Source of the DNA: JAFALX01 sp050734185
GTDB lineage: Bacteria > Chloroflexota > Dormibacteria > Aeolococcales > Aeolococcaceae
Length of the DNA stretch: 45,319 bases
Direction of reading: 5' to 3'
Assembly: GCA_050734185.1 (NCBI GenBank)
Contig: JBOHUE010000047.1
Span: forward strand, 1-45,319
Shown here: positions 35,147-43,514 of the stretch, piece after piece
How the letters are laid out: each line of letters begins with the position of its first letter
How positions within the stretch are numbered: the first letter of the stretch is position 1
Notes under the pieces: generated by a model
Told to the model about the DNA's origin: nothing
Databases searched by the model: none
What the model saw: only the letters and a program-made list of their open reading frames with translations
Position numbers and translations under genes: made by a program

Positions 35147-36123
35147 CAGCGCTTCACCTCGGCGCTGCGCACCGCGAAGAGCTCGGCCGGAAGCGGGCGA
35201 TCGAACGCAACGGCAAAACGCGCCGCGAACTCGGCGCGCGAGTAGAGGTGCTCCACGGTGCCGGTCTGCTCCACGACGTACGCCGACGCGAGTGACCCAA
35301 CGTGCCCCGCATCGCGCGGCGTCAGTCCCTGCAACAGCCCTGCGAGCAGACCGGCGCGGTACGCGTCCCCGGCGCCCGTGGGGTCCGCCTCCTTCTGCAC
35401 CGGTGCCGCGGGAACCTCGATCACGCCGTCACGCGTCGTCAGCAGCGAGCCGTACCGGCCCTTGGTGGTCACCACCATCGCGCAGCGCTGCGTCAGCGCG
35501 GCCATGTCCCAACTGGTGCGCGATTGGATGAGCTCGAGCTCGTAGTCGTTGCCGATGAGGATCCACGCGCCGGTGATGCCATCGCTGAGATCCTCGACCG
35601 GCATGCTCGACAGCTGGTGCGACGGGTCGTACACCCAGCGCACACCGCCGGCGCGGCATTCGCGCACGAGTCTCGCCATCGCCGCTGGGCCGTTGGGGCC
35701 GACGATCACGACCTCGGGATCGCGCACCGTGTCTTCGAGCCCGAGGATGTCCGCGTTCAGCATCGCGCCACCGTAGTATCCGGTGAGCTGGTTGTCCTCG
35801 CTGTCGGTCGTCGTGAACCCGGTCGCGGTCATCACGTCGTCGATGAGACGAAGCCCGCTGATGTCGATTCCGCGAGCCGCGAGCCAATCGACGTAGTCGG
35901 CGGCGTCATGACCGGCCGTGGCCAGGATCGCAGATGGGTAGCCGAGCAGCGACAAGTTATACGCATAGTTGGCGGCAACACCGCCGCGGCGTTTCTCCAG
36001 GCGTTCGACCAGGAAGCTCAGGTTGAGGATGTGGGTCTTGTCCATGAGGATGTGGTCACGGAACCGCCCGGAGTAGCTGAGGATGTAGTCGAACGCGATC
36101 GATCCGGTGGCCACCACTGTCAT
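35146..36123 (-). CDS. PfkB-family sugar/nucleoside kinase (adenosine-kinase-like)
   Basis: 325 aa ribokinase fold. The N-terminal region has RRGGVAANYAYNLSLLG (the GG hinge signature) and the C-terminal signature DPTGAGDAYRAG carries the catalytic Asp and anion hole. Similar proteins are often annotated as adenosine kinases; near metK, phosphorylating adenosine released from SAM turnover is an attractive role, but substrate is inferred. No Shine-Dalgarno; TAGAAT lies 9 nt before the ATG. Confidence 0.85.
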   Translation of the reverse strand: MTVVATGSIAFDYILSYSGRFRDHILMDKTHILNLSFLVERLEKRRGGVAANYAYNLSLLGYPSAILATAGHDAADYVDWLAARGIDISGLRLIDDVMTATGFTTTDSEDNQLTGYYGGAMLNADILGLEDTVRDPEVVIVGPNGPAAMARLVRECRAGGVRWVYDPSHQLSSMPVEDLSDGITGAWILIGNDYELELIQSRTSWDMAALTQRCAMVVTTKGRYGSLLTTRDGVIEVPAAPVQKEADPTGAGDAYRAGLLAGLLQGLTPRDAGHVGSLASAYVVEQTGTVEHLYSRAEFAARFAVAFDRPLPAELFAVRSAEVKR

Positions 36124-36132
36124 GTCGCCGCG

Positions 36133-36138
36133 ATTCTA
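36133..36138 (-). promoter_or_regulatory. TAGAAT -10-like box of PfkB kinase gene
   Basis: TAGAAT on the minus strand ends 9 nt before the ATG at 36123, with no Shine-Dalgarno between: leaderless transcription is likely. Confidence 0.45.
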
Positions 36139-36151
36139 GGCGCTCAGGGCC

Positions 36152-37870
36152 TCAGTACGGGGTCGCCTCCACGTAGCCGCCCCAGAGGTCGCGCAGCGTC
36201 CCGCAGATTTCGCCAAGTGTGGCTTCAACCCGGGCAGCGTCCAGGATGATCGGCACGAGGTTCTCGTCGGTCTGCGCCCCGGCGCGGAGCCGCGTGAGCG
36301 CGCTCTCCACCGCGCGCTGATCGCGCGTGGCGCGGCGCTGCGCCATCGCTGCGCGCTGCTCGCGCTCGACCTCGTCGCTGATCTCGAGAATCTCGAGCGG
36401 CTGCTCGCCGTCGCCCTCCTGCAGCGTGTTGACCCCGACGATCCGCTTGCGCCCAGCGTCGAGCTGCTGCTGGTAGCGGAACGCGGAGTCGCCGATGGCG
36501 GCGACGAACCAGCCGTCGGCGATCCCGCGGAGCAGGCCCGACAGGATCGTGCCGTCGTCACCCATGCCGCGGATCTCGGTGAAGATGCGCTCCGCCTCGG
36601 CCTCGATCGAGTCGGTGAGGTGCTCGACGAACCAGGATCCGCCGAGCGGGTCGATGACGTTGGTGACGCCGGTCTCCTCGGCGATCACCTGCTGTGTGCG
36701 CAGCGCGACCTGCGCCGCATGCGCGGTCGGCAGCGCCAGTACCTCGTCAAGCGCATTGGTGTGCAGGCTGTTGGTGCCGCCGAGCACGGCGGCGAGCGCC
36801 TCCACGGCGGTTCGCACCACGTTGTTGTCCGGCTGCTGGGCCGTGAGCGAGACCCCGGCGGTCTGCGTGTGGAAGCGCAGCGACTGCGCGCGCGCTGTGC
36901 TCGCGCCGTACACGTCGCGCAGCCAGCGCGCCCAGATGCGCCGCGCCGCGCGGAACTTGCCGATCTCCTCGAAGAAGTCGATGTGCGCGTCGAAGAAGAA
37001 CGAGAGCCCAGGGGCGAAGGAGTCGATATCGAGGCCGCGCGCCAGCCCGAGCTCGACGTAGCCGAAGCCGTCTGCAAGCGTGAACGCGAGCTCCTGCGCT
37101 GCCGTCGCGCCGGCCTCACGGATGTGGTATCCCGACACCGAGAGCGGCTTGTACCGCGGCACCTCTCGCGTGCAGTACTCCATGAGATCGCCGATCAGCC
37201 GCAGGTGATGCGGCGGCTGAAACAGCCACTCCTTCTGCGCGATGTACTCCTTGAAGATGTCGGTCTGCAGGGTGCCGTCGAGGCGGTGGATGTCGGCGCC
37301 CTGCCGCTCCGCCGCCACCAGGTACATGCAGAAGATCGGCACCGCCGGCCCGCTGATCGTCATCGACGTGGTGACGTCTGCGAGCGGCACGCCGGCGAAG
37401 AGCACGTCCATGTCTGCAGCGCTGTCGACGGCGACGCCGCAGTGGCCGACCTCGCCCAGGCTCAGCGGGTCGTCGCTGTCGCGACCCATGAGCGTCGGCA
37501 TGTCGAACGCGACGGACAGCCCGCCGCCACCCTGTGCCAGCAGCAGGCGGTAGCGCTCGTTCGTCTGCCGGGCATTGCCGAAGCCGGCGAACTGGCGGAT
37601 GGTCCATGGCTTGCCGCGGTACCCGGTGGGGTAGAGGCCGCGGGTGAACGGGTACTCGCCGGGCCAGCCGATGCGGTCGAAGCCTGCAGGCGTGTCCCCG
37701 GCTGCTGGCCCGTAGACGGGATCGACCTCATCGCCCGAGAGGGTGGTGAAGTCGCGATCGGGGACGCGTCCCGCCGCAACCGCGGCGTCGTAGCCGGCGC
37801 GCCAGCGGCGGCGCCCCCCCTGGTCGGGTTGCTCGGAGCTCCCGGTCGCAGCACGAGGTGCCAGCACCAT
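36152..37870 (-). CDS. Acyl-CoA mutase large subunit (methylmalonyl/isobutyryl-CoA mutase type)
   Basis: 572 aa from ATG 37870; the frame runs on to 38410 but that part is antisense or out-of-frame sequence of other genes. It is the catalytic TIM barrel of adenosylcobalamin-dependent mutases: YPFTRGLYPTGYRGKPWTIR, FAGFGNARQTNERY, LSVAFDMPT, FHTQTAGVSLTAQQP, GGTNSLHTNALDE. The B12-binding domain with DxHxxG is absent, so a separate small subunit is required and is not in the window. Exact substrate (methylmalonyl-, isobutyryl- or another acyl-CoA) is not certain. It starts 5 nt after the hydrophobic-protein stop. Confidence 0.88.
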   Translation of the reverse strand: MVLAPRAATGSSEQPDQGGRRRWRAGYDAAVAAGRVPDRDFTTLSGDEVDPVYGPAAGDTPAGFDRIGWPGEYPFTRGLYPTGYRGKPWTIRQFAGFGNARQTNERYRLLLAQGGGGLSVAFDMPTLMGRDSDDPLSLGEVGHCGVAVDSAADMDVLFAGVPLADVTTSMTISGPAVPIFCMYLVAAERQGADIHRLDGTLQTDIFKEYIAQKEWLFQPPHHLRLIGDLMEYCTREVPRYKPLSVSGYHIREAGATAAQELAFTLADGFGYVELGLARGLDIDSFAPGLSFFFDAHIDFFEEIGKFRAARRIWARWLRDVYGASTARAQSLRFHTQTAGVSLTAQQPDNNVVRTAVEALAAVLGGTNSLHTNALDEVLALPTAHAAQVALRTQQVIAEETGVTNVIDPLGGSWFVEHLTDSIEAEAERIFTEIRGMGDDGTILSGLLRGIADGWFVAAIGDSAFRYQQQLDAGRKRIVGVNTLQEGDGEQPLEILEISDEVEREQRAAMAQRRATRDQRAVESALTRLRAGAQTDENLVPIILDAARVEATLGEICGTLRDLWGGYVEATPY

Positions 37871-37875
37871 ATGAG

Positions 37876-38031
37876 TTACCAGTAGTACCAGCGGCCGCCC
37901 CGCGGGCGGATGAACAGGCCGATGAGCCAGAACACAAGCGCGACCAGGGCGATCCACCACAGCACATGCAGCGTGAATCCGGCGCCGAACAGGATGAGGG
38001 TCAGGAGCAGGAATCCGAAGAGCAGGCACAT
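37876..38031 (-). CDS. 51-aa hydrophobic membrane protein (paralog 2)
   Basis: 51 aa from ATG 38031, which has GAGG 7 nt upstream. Two hydrophobic helices (about 2-22 and 24-41) end in LFIRPRGGRWYYW. It has the same length, layout and tail as the protein at 27251-27406, so the two are paralogs of the short 'hydrophobic protein' family. It lies 5 nt before the mutase gene and may be cotranscribed with it. Confidence 0.7.
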   Translation of the reverse strand: MCLLFGFLLLTLILFGAGFTLHVLWWIALVALVFWLIGLFIRPRGGRWYYW

Positions 38032-38057
38032 GGCGTCGCCTCAGCGTAGCGCACCGA

Positions 38058-38453
38058 TCAGCGCGGCCCCGAGGCCGGTTCCGGCGAAGGCTCGGCGTGT
38101 TCGTAGGCAACGTAGATGCAGGGAACCCGGCGCCGCCGCGGTCGCGGCGTGCTGCGCCCGAACGCCGGCGCCGACGGGAGGGTGACGTACGGGTCCGCCG
38201 CCTCTTCGGACGTGACCCGATACCCGAGCGCCAGCAGCCGGGGAGCATCGCGGTCGTACTGCCGCCGGCTCCAGTACGCGCGGCGCACCTCGGCAGGAAA
38301 CCGCCGGCCGCGTCGCATGCGACGCGCGTCGCGGCTCCAGAACCAGGAGCGAAGCGGACCGGCGAGATCGACGGTGTTGGCGGCGGTGAGCAGAATCGAC
38401 AGCACCACAAGCGCGCCCAACAACGCGAGGATGGACGGGGCCGCCGAGCTCAT
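38058..38453 (-). CDS. Small single-pass membrane protein
   Basis: 131 aa. One N-terminal hydrophobic segment (about 6-27) is followed by a strongly basic region (SRDARRMRRGRRF, RRAYWSRRQYDRD) and a Pro-rich C-terminus. No family recognised. It precedes the 51-aa hydrophobic gene by 26 nt on the same strand. It is divergent from the SDR gene with 17 nt between starts. Confidence 0.6.
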   Translation of the reverse strand: MSSAAPSILALLGALVVLSILLTAANTVDLAGPLRSWFWSRDARRMRRGRRFPAEVRRAYWSRRQYDRDAPRLLALGYRVTSEEAADPYVTLPSAPAFGRSTPRPRRRRVPCIYVAYEHAEPSPEPASGPR

Positions 38454-38458
38454 CCGGC

Positions 38459-38464
38459 TAGAGT
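38459..38464 (+). promoter_or_regulatory. TAGAGT -10-like box of SDR gene
   Basis: TAGAGT ends 6 nt before the GTG at 38471; no Shine-Dalgarno intervenes. Confidence 0.45.
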
Positions 38465-38470
38465 GACCCC

Positions 38471-39346
38471 GTGCAGGAGTGGGCAGGTTCGCGCGGTAAG
38501 CGCGTGATCATCACCGGCGCGACCAACGGCATCGGTCTCGCCGCTGCCGAGGCGCTGGCCAGGCGTGGCGCACTGGTGACGATTGTGGCCCGCAACGCGG
38601 AGAAGGGTGCTGCCGCGCGCTCGTCCGTGGCGCGCGCCTCCAGAGGGGCGTCCGAGCCCGACGTGCTGATGGCGGACCTATCGTCGCAGCAGTCGGTCCG
38701 CGAGCTCGCCGCCGAGGCGCTGCATCGGTATCCGCGCATCGACGTGCTCGTGAACAACGCCGGCGCCATCTACGACCACCGCCTCGAGTCTGTCGACGGC
38801 ATCGAGCTCACCTGGGCGCTGAACCATCTTGCGTCGTTTCTGCTGACGAACCTGCTGCTGGAGCGCACGCTCGCGAGTGCGCCGGCGCGCATCGTCACGA
38901 CGTCGTCCGACGCGCACAAGGGTCTCCTGATTCCGTTTGACGACCTGAACGCGCAACGTTCGTACGGCGCGCGCGGGCTCAAGCGCTACGGTGCGACCAA
39001 GCTGGCCAACATCCTGTTCACCGTCGAGCTGGCCCGCCGGCTACGGGGCACGCAGGTGACCGCCAACTGCTTTCACCCGGGTCTGGTCGCCACCGGGTGG
39101 AATCGCAACAACGGCGCAGTGATGAGCCTGGGAATGGCCGTGGCGCGGCCGTTTTCGCGCAGCCCGAGGAAAGGGGCCGAGACACTGGTGTGGCTCGTCG
39201 ACTCCAGCGAAGCCGGAGCGGTGAGTGGCGGCTACTTCGTCGATTGCCGCCAGGCGACGCCCAGCTCACCCGCAGCTGACGCCGAGGGTGCGCTGCGGCT
39301 CTGGCGGGTCAGTGAGGAGCAGATTCGGCAGACGTCTTCGCAGTAG
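38471..39346 (+). CDS. Short-chain dehydrogenase/reductase (retinol-dehydrogenase-like)
   Basis: 291 aa. NAD(P)-binding TGATNGIG (about 15-22), NNAG (about 96-99), a TSSDAHK strand with the catalytic Ser region, and the catalytic Tyr/Lys in RYGATKLAN. The arrangement, with the long loop before YxxxK and FHPGLVATGW after it, is that of retinol-dehydrogenase/WW-oxidoreductase-like SDRs. Substrate unknown. The 3' end overlaps the convergent coiled-coil gene by 38 nt. Confidence 0.9.
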   Translation: MQEWAGSRGKRVIITGATNGIGLAAAEALARRGALVTIVARNAEKGAAARSSVARASRGASEPDVLMADLSSQQSVRELAAEALHRYPRIDVLVNNAGAIYDHRLESVDGIELTWALNHLASFLLTNLLLERTLASAPARIVTTSSDAHKGLLIPFDDLNAQRSYGARGLKRYGATKLANILFTVELARRLRGTQVTANCFHPGLVATGWNRNNGAVMSLGMAVARPFSRSPRKGAETLVWLVDSSEAGAVSGGYFVDCRQATPSSPAADAEGALRLWRVSEEQIRQTSSQ

Positions 39347-39758
39347 CCGGCGCCGTGCGGCCCATCTTGTGCCACCAACGGCGCTTGCGCCAGGCGAGCT
39401 CGGCGTTGAGAACGTCGACCTCGATCATGCGCAGATGGATCTCGGTCACGAGCTCGCGCTCATGGCGGATCGCCGTCTCGGCATCGATGCGCCGGTGGGT
39501 CGCCTCGGTGATCGCCCGCGTGCGCCAGGCCTCAACCTCGGCGCGGAGCTGGGCAATGATCGACGCCTGCTCGGCCAGCGCCCCACGCAACTCGACGATC
39601 TCGGCGACGCGGTCGACGACCAGCGTTCCGAGTAGCTCGAGGTCGCCCTCGGGAACCGGGGGCGGCGGCGCGTTGACGAGCAGCGCGGGAGGGGCTGGTG
39701 CTGGTTCGGGCTCGGGCGCCTCGTCGAGCGCGTCAGGCTCGAGCGCGCGTATCGCCAT
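39309..39758 (-). CDS. Hypothetical coiled-coil protein
   Basis: 149 aa. GGAGG lies 7 nt before the ATG, which supports a real gene. The N-terminus (1-38) is acidic and Pro/Ala-rich; residues about 40-125 form a charged helix, likely coiled coil; the C-terminus has the basic aromatic patch WRKRRWWHKMG. Such Pro-rich plus coiled-coil proteins are often scaffolds, but no function can be assigned. It overlaps the SDR gene tail to tail. Confidence 0.7.
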   Translation of the reverse strand: MAIRALEPDALDEAPEPEPAPAPPALLVNAPPPPVPEGDLELLGTLVVDRVAEIVELRGALAEQASIIAQLRAEVEAWRTRAITEATHRRIDAETAIRHERELVTEIHLRMIEVDVLNAELAWRKRRWWHKMGRTAPATAKTSAESAPH

Positions 39759-39858
39759 GGTGCGACCTCCGTGGTGAGACGTGAAGGGATTTGTCAGTCG
39801 CCAGTTGGGAGCCTACACCCGAATTGCCTCGAGCGGCGCCATCCAGCGCCGCTCGATC

Positions 39859-41553
39859 TCACTCGTTCAGCTCGAGCAGCTCGTTCTGGGGCGGCGCCAC
39901 CCCGGCGTCGTAGCTGACCGTGGAGTTGTCGTGGTTGCCGCTGGAGTCGTTCCATGAGTTCACGACGACCTGGCCGTCGTCGATCAGCGCGGCCTTGTTG
40001 TTGAAGGTGATGGAGCCCGTCGGCAGCCAGATCACTCCGGGATTCGCGCTCCACCAGGCCGAGCTCGAGCCCCCGCCCGACGAGTTGAGCGTGATCGTCG
40101 GCGTCTGCGTTTCGTCGGAGAGCACCACGTAGCGGCCGTCCCCGGACTTGCCGCTGCCGGAGTTGAACGGGTTCTGGGTGACCGTGTCGCCGGAGGAGAT
40201 CGTGATGCAGAGCGCGGCGTTGCCCTTGAGGTAGAAGGTGACGCCGGCGCCGCCCGCGCCGATGTTGAAGCTGCCCGCCGTGTCGCTGATGCTCACGTCG
40301 CAGCCCCCGTTGTTCTTGGCGGGGTCGATCTGATAGATCCCGCCGGCGAGGAGGTGTGAGTTGTCCACCGTGAGGGCCGTGCCGCTGTTGCACGAGTACT
40401 CACCTGCATTGAACGAGCTGCCGTTCCACCCCGAGTTGCCGCAGTACTGCGGGGGGTTGGCGGGAATCGTCGGCCTGGCAACCGAGGGCGGCACGATCGC
40501 GGGGTTCGACTCACAGGCTTGGTCGGTGGTGTCGAAAAACACGGCGCTGCCGGTGTTGTTTCCGGGGAAGCCGGCGTTGCATCCCGTTACCGCCGGGTTG
40601 GCGCTCATCGCCACGACGCCCTTCGGCGGAGGGCTCGCCGGGGTGCACGCATAGTTGGTCGTCATGGGATACGCGGCGTGGGGAACGGTCGACTGGCCCG
40701 GATTGCTCACCGGGTTGTACGCGGCTCCGTCGTCCGCCTGCGGATATCCGAGGAAGATGAAGCTGGCGTTGCCCTGGGGGTCGGGGGCGGCGCACACGCC
40801 CGCCTGGCCGCTGCTCTGCGGCTGCACGTATCGCGCGGCGTACATATTCCCCTGCACCACTTCGCCGTTGTTGCCGTCCTGCACGATGGTGCGGGAGAAG
40901 AGCGCGAACGGGAACGGCTGCCCCGAGGCGAAGTGATAACCCACCGATTGCGCTGCATCCTGGTCTTTGCCACCGACAAACGCGACGAAGAAGCCGCCGG
41001 TCTGCTGTCGCATCACCACCTCGACACGGTGCTGGTTGCCCAGGTCGGTACCGTCGTTGTAACTGCTGATCCGCGCGGTTCGCGGCGGCGTGCTGATGGT
41101 GAGCACGAACGGACCGTTGCTCGTGGCGCCGACACTCTGGGTACACGCGGGGCTGCTGCTCGTCATCCCGGCGCAGACGGTGATGCTGCAGCCCGTGGAG
41201 ACCGTGCCGCTGCAGGTCGCGTTGGTCACCAGTGTGTTGACGTTGAAGCTGCTCCACGGATAGGCGTTGTGCACGATCTGCAGCGCCACCGTGGCGGCGG
41301 CAGCCTGCTGGCCTCCCGCTCCGGTCGTCGGCGCGGCGGCGGGCAGCTTGGCCGCACCCGCGAGCGCGGCGGCGTCGGTGACGTTCTGCAGCGAGCGCTT
41401 GTAGTGCGTCGAAACGCTCAGGTCCGTCGCCAGCGCCACCACGCTCAGGAGCACCATGGCAAAGATCGCGGTGAGCACCGCCATCTGCCCGCGCTCGTCT
41501 GGGCGGCGGCGCGTGTACCCGATCCGCCGCTGGCCGCCGGACTGGTTGCGCAT
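39859..41553 (-). CDS. TadG-like pilus-assembly protein
   Basis: 564 aa from ATG 41553, which has GGGAG 7 nt upstream. The N-terminus has the TadG pattern DERGQMAVLTAIFAMVLL (membrane helix about 25-50) followed by KRSLQNVTDAAALAGAAKLP, typical of Flp-pilus TadG/DUF2134 proteins. The large extracytoplasmic part is rich in Gly, Ser, Asn and paired Cys. Residues about 410-530 alternate short strands (GVTFYLKGNAAL, GVIWLPTGSITF), which suggests a beta-helix. It starts 2 nt after the stop of the preceding TadE-like gene. Confidence 0.82.
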   Translation of the reverse strand: MRNQSGGQRRIGYTRRRPDERGQMAVLTAIFAMVLLSVVALATDLSVSTHYKRSLQNVTDAAALAGAAKLPAAAPTTGAGGQQAAAATVALQIVHNAYPWSSFNVNTLVTNATCSGTVSTGCSITVCAGMTSSSPACTQSVGATSNGPFVLTISTPPRTARISSYNDGTDLGNQHRVEVVMRQQTGGFFVAFVGGKDQDAAQSVGYHFASGQPFPFALFSRTIVQDGNNGEVVQGNMYAARYVQPQSSGQAGVCAAPDPQGNASFIFLGYPQADDGAAYNPVSNPGQSTVPHAAYPMTTNYACTPASPPPKGVVAMSANPAVTGCNAGFPGNNTGSAVFFDTTDQACESNPAIVPPSVARPTIPANPPQYCGNSGWNGSSFNAGEYSCNSGTALTVDNSHLLAGGIYQIDPAKNNGGCDVSISDTAGSFNIGAGGAGVTFYLKGNAALCITISSGDTVTQNPFNSGSGKSGDGRYVVLSDETQTPTITLNSSGGGSSSAWWSANPGVIWLPTGSITFNNKAALIDDGQVVVNSWNDSSGNHDNSTVSYDAGVAPPQNELLELNE

Positions 41554-41555
41554 GC

Positions 41556-42761
41556 TCACGCTCCCTTGGTGAAGGTGCACGGGTAGACGGCGAAGGTCAC
41601 CGACGTCTGCACCATGTGTATTCCGGGCTGCGTCGACAGCAGGCCGCCGATGAACGGCACGAACACGGGAGCCGGGTAGAAGACGTTCACGGTGATGAAG
41701 TCCTGCTCCCAGTTGGGACTCGCCTGGCAGCTCGTGGACACGGTCGAGGTCGTCCCCGTGCTGGTGTTCGTGGTCGACGACGTCGACGTGCAGGTCGGTT
41801 CGGCCGTGACCGTGATGTTGTAGCCGGCGTAGGTGTTACCGCTGAACACGTCGAATGGGCCGTTGGCTCCCGTGTCGCCGCCGCACACCGCGGGGCCGAC
41901 CTGGGCGGTGATCGTCTGCTCCGTCCGCGTGCTGGTCGCTGCGACGCAGAGCGAGTAGTTGCCAGTGATGTTCGTGACCGAGTCGCCGGTGGAGTCGTTC
42001 ACGGTCGCAACGTCGCCCCCGGGGATCCCGCTGATGAATCCCTGCACCACGGCGTGGCCCTGGACCATGGAGACGTTCTCGGTGTAGCTGCCGCCGGGGG
42101 TGACTGCGAACGGCCCGGCAGATCCACTGGCGTCGTTGCAACCGCTGCCCGAGTGCACCGTCAGCGTCTGACTTGTGGTCTCCGTGTTGGCGGTGACGCA
42201 CATGGTGAAGTTGCCGCTGGTGTCGGTGGTCAAGCTGTCCCCGGTGGTGTCGATGACGGTGCCGGCCACGCCGCCCATGCCGCTGACCACGCCCGTGACC
42301 GTGGCCTGGCTGCCGGTGTTGCAGCCGGAGCTCCCGCTCGCGGCGAGGCGGATCCGCGGTGTGCCGTGGTACGCGCTCAGCGTCGACCCGACGGTGATCG
42401 TGGCGCACGCCTGTCCCGCGACACACGGGCTCGTGCCGGACGCCGGGGCCGCCGAGGTGAACGCGCTCGGACTGAGGAAGCCATCGGCGTTGAGGACCGC
42501 GACACAGATCGGGTTCGACGCGTAGTCAGACGTCGTGCAGGTGTGCGTCGAGGGCGCGGCACCGGTCCAGACCAGCGACTTGTTGGGTGCCTGCACGCCG
42601 GCGCGGGCCCCCTCCCGCGCCGCCGTGTCGGCTGAGATCTGCGCGTACGCGATGGCACCGACCTGGCTGCCGCCGGCGACGAGGATCACAAGAAACGGAG
42701 CGATCAGCGCGAACTCGACCATTGCCTGGCCGCGACGGCGGCGGCGACGCTGAAACATCAT
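41556..42761 (-). CDS. TadE-like pseudopilin with two inserted tandem repeats
   Basis: 401 aa, more than twice the usual TadE length. ATG 42761 (or the adjacent ATG 42758) follows GGGAG. The prepilin-like N-terminus RGQAMVEFALIAPFLVIL carries the membrane helix. The C-terminus DFITVNVFYPAPVFVPF is the usual TadE end. Between them, residues about 154-231 and 238-317 are two copies of one domain of about 79 residues, with shared features VxGxxSGxxGG, DSTGDS-like, GNFTMCV/GNYSLCV and a second Cys about 20 residues later; a Ser/Thr-rich linker follows. It is the middle gene of a three-gene operon. Confidence 0.82.
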   Translation of the reverse strand: MMFQRRRRRRGQAMVEFALIAPFLVILVAGGSQVGAIAYAQISADTAAREGARAGVQAPNKSLVWTGAAPSTHTCTTSDYASNPICVAVLNADGFLSPSAFTSAAPASGTSPCVAGQACATITVGSTLSAYHGTPRIRLAASGSSGCNTGSQATVTGVVSGMGGVAGTVIDTTGDSLTTDTSGNFTMCVTANTETTSQTLTVHSGSGCNDASGSAGPFAVTPGGSYTENVSMVQGHAVVQGFISGIPGGDVATVNDSTGDSVTNITGNYSLCVAATSTRTEQTITAQVGPAVCGGDTGANGPFDVFSGNTYAGYNITVTAEPTCTSTSSTTNTSTGTTSTVSTSCQASPNWEQDFITVNVFYPAPVFVPFIGGLLSTQPGIHMVQTSVTFAVYPCTFTKGA

Positions 42762-42784
42762 CGGCTCCCGCCTGGCGCGCTTGT

Positions 42785-43309
42785 TCACTCGCACGTCGCC
42801 TGCGCCGAGGCGTAGAGCCTGCGCATCCCGTTGCTCTCGTTCTGGAAGAGGGTGCTGACCAGCGGCAGATACAGCGGCTGGTCGTAATACATGTCGACCT
42901 CGATGATCCGGCCGCTCTGGCCGTAGCACCCCTCGAGGCCGTCTGCGATCGCCGAGCTGCTGCACGCGCCCGCCGACGCGGCGGCGCACACAAAGATGAG
43001 CGGGCTCACCGAGCCGGCAGGAATAGTGACCAGCTGATTGGTGATGTACGTCTGCAGCAAGATGTCGCTGCACGCTCCCCCGCCGTTGGGCATCTGCGCC
43101 GGGCTGATGCTGTTGCCCGCGCCGCAGATGGCGGCGATACGCGCCCCGTCACGAGCCACGTTGGTCAGCTGGATGTAGTTCGTCACGAAGATTCCCACGA
43201 CGACGATCGACATGAGGAGAAGGAACGCGATCGGCGCCAGGAGGGCGAACTCGACCATCGCCACCGCCCCTTCACCGCGGCGTCGTCTGCGGTGAGGTCG
43301 CCGGCTCAC
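42785..43309 (-). CDS. TadE-like pseudopilin
   Basis: 174 aa, GTG start. A basic start (RRPHRRRRRGEG) leads into AVAMVEFALLAPIAFLLL, the TadE prepilin-like segment. VTNYIQLTNVARDGARIAAICG follows, as in TadE proteins, then a Cys-rich extracytoplasmic domain ending in VDMYYDQPLYLPL. First gene of the TadE-TadE-TadG operon, 23 nt before the next. No Flp pilin, CpaF/TadA ATPase, TadB/C or prepilin peptidase gene is in the window. Confidence 0.85.
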   Translation of the reverse strand: MSRRPHRRRRRGEGAVAMVEFALLAPIAFLLLMSIVVVGIFVTNYIQLTNVARDGARIAAICGAGNSISPAQMPNGGGACSDILLQTYITNQLVTIPAGSVSPLIFVCAAASAGACSSSAIADGLEGCYGQSGRIIEVDMYYDQPLYLPLVSTLFQNESNGMRRLYASAQATCE

Positions 43310-43501
43310 CTGAGGTCACCTGTGGCCGCGTATGTAGATGTCATTTCCCTGATCGCGTTCGGTCGCCGAGTCCTGCTGGGCCAGGCCGGCAGGTGGCCAT
43401 GGCGGGGCGAGATCCATTCTCAGCGGGCGCGGTGACGCAGCCGGTGGCGTTGGTCTGACGCAGCGGTCACAGGCCGGTGGCAGCTTCACCGCAGCGCCCG
43501 C

Positions 43502-43507
43502 TAGGCT
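43502..43507 (+). promoter_or_regulatory. TAGGCT -10-like box of M20 peptidase gene
   Basis: TAGGCT ends 7 nt before the GTG at 43515 without an intervening Shine-Dalgarno. The rest of the 205-nt gap (43310-43514) shows nothing I can support. Confidence 0.45.
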
Positions 43508-43514
43508 TGCCCGC

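Noticed and set aside
37871..38410. N-terminal extension of the mutase large subunit by 180 residues
   Set aside because: It overlaps two other same-strand genes in another frame, and the family's normal start matches ATG 37870.
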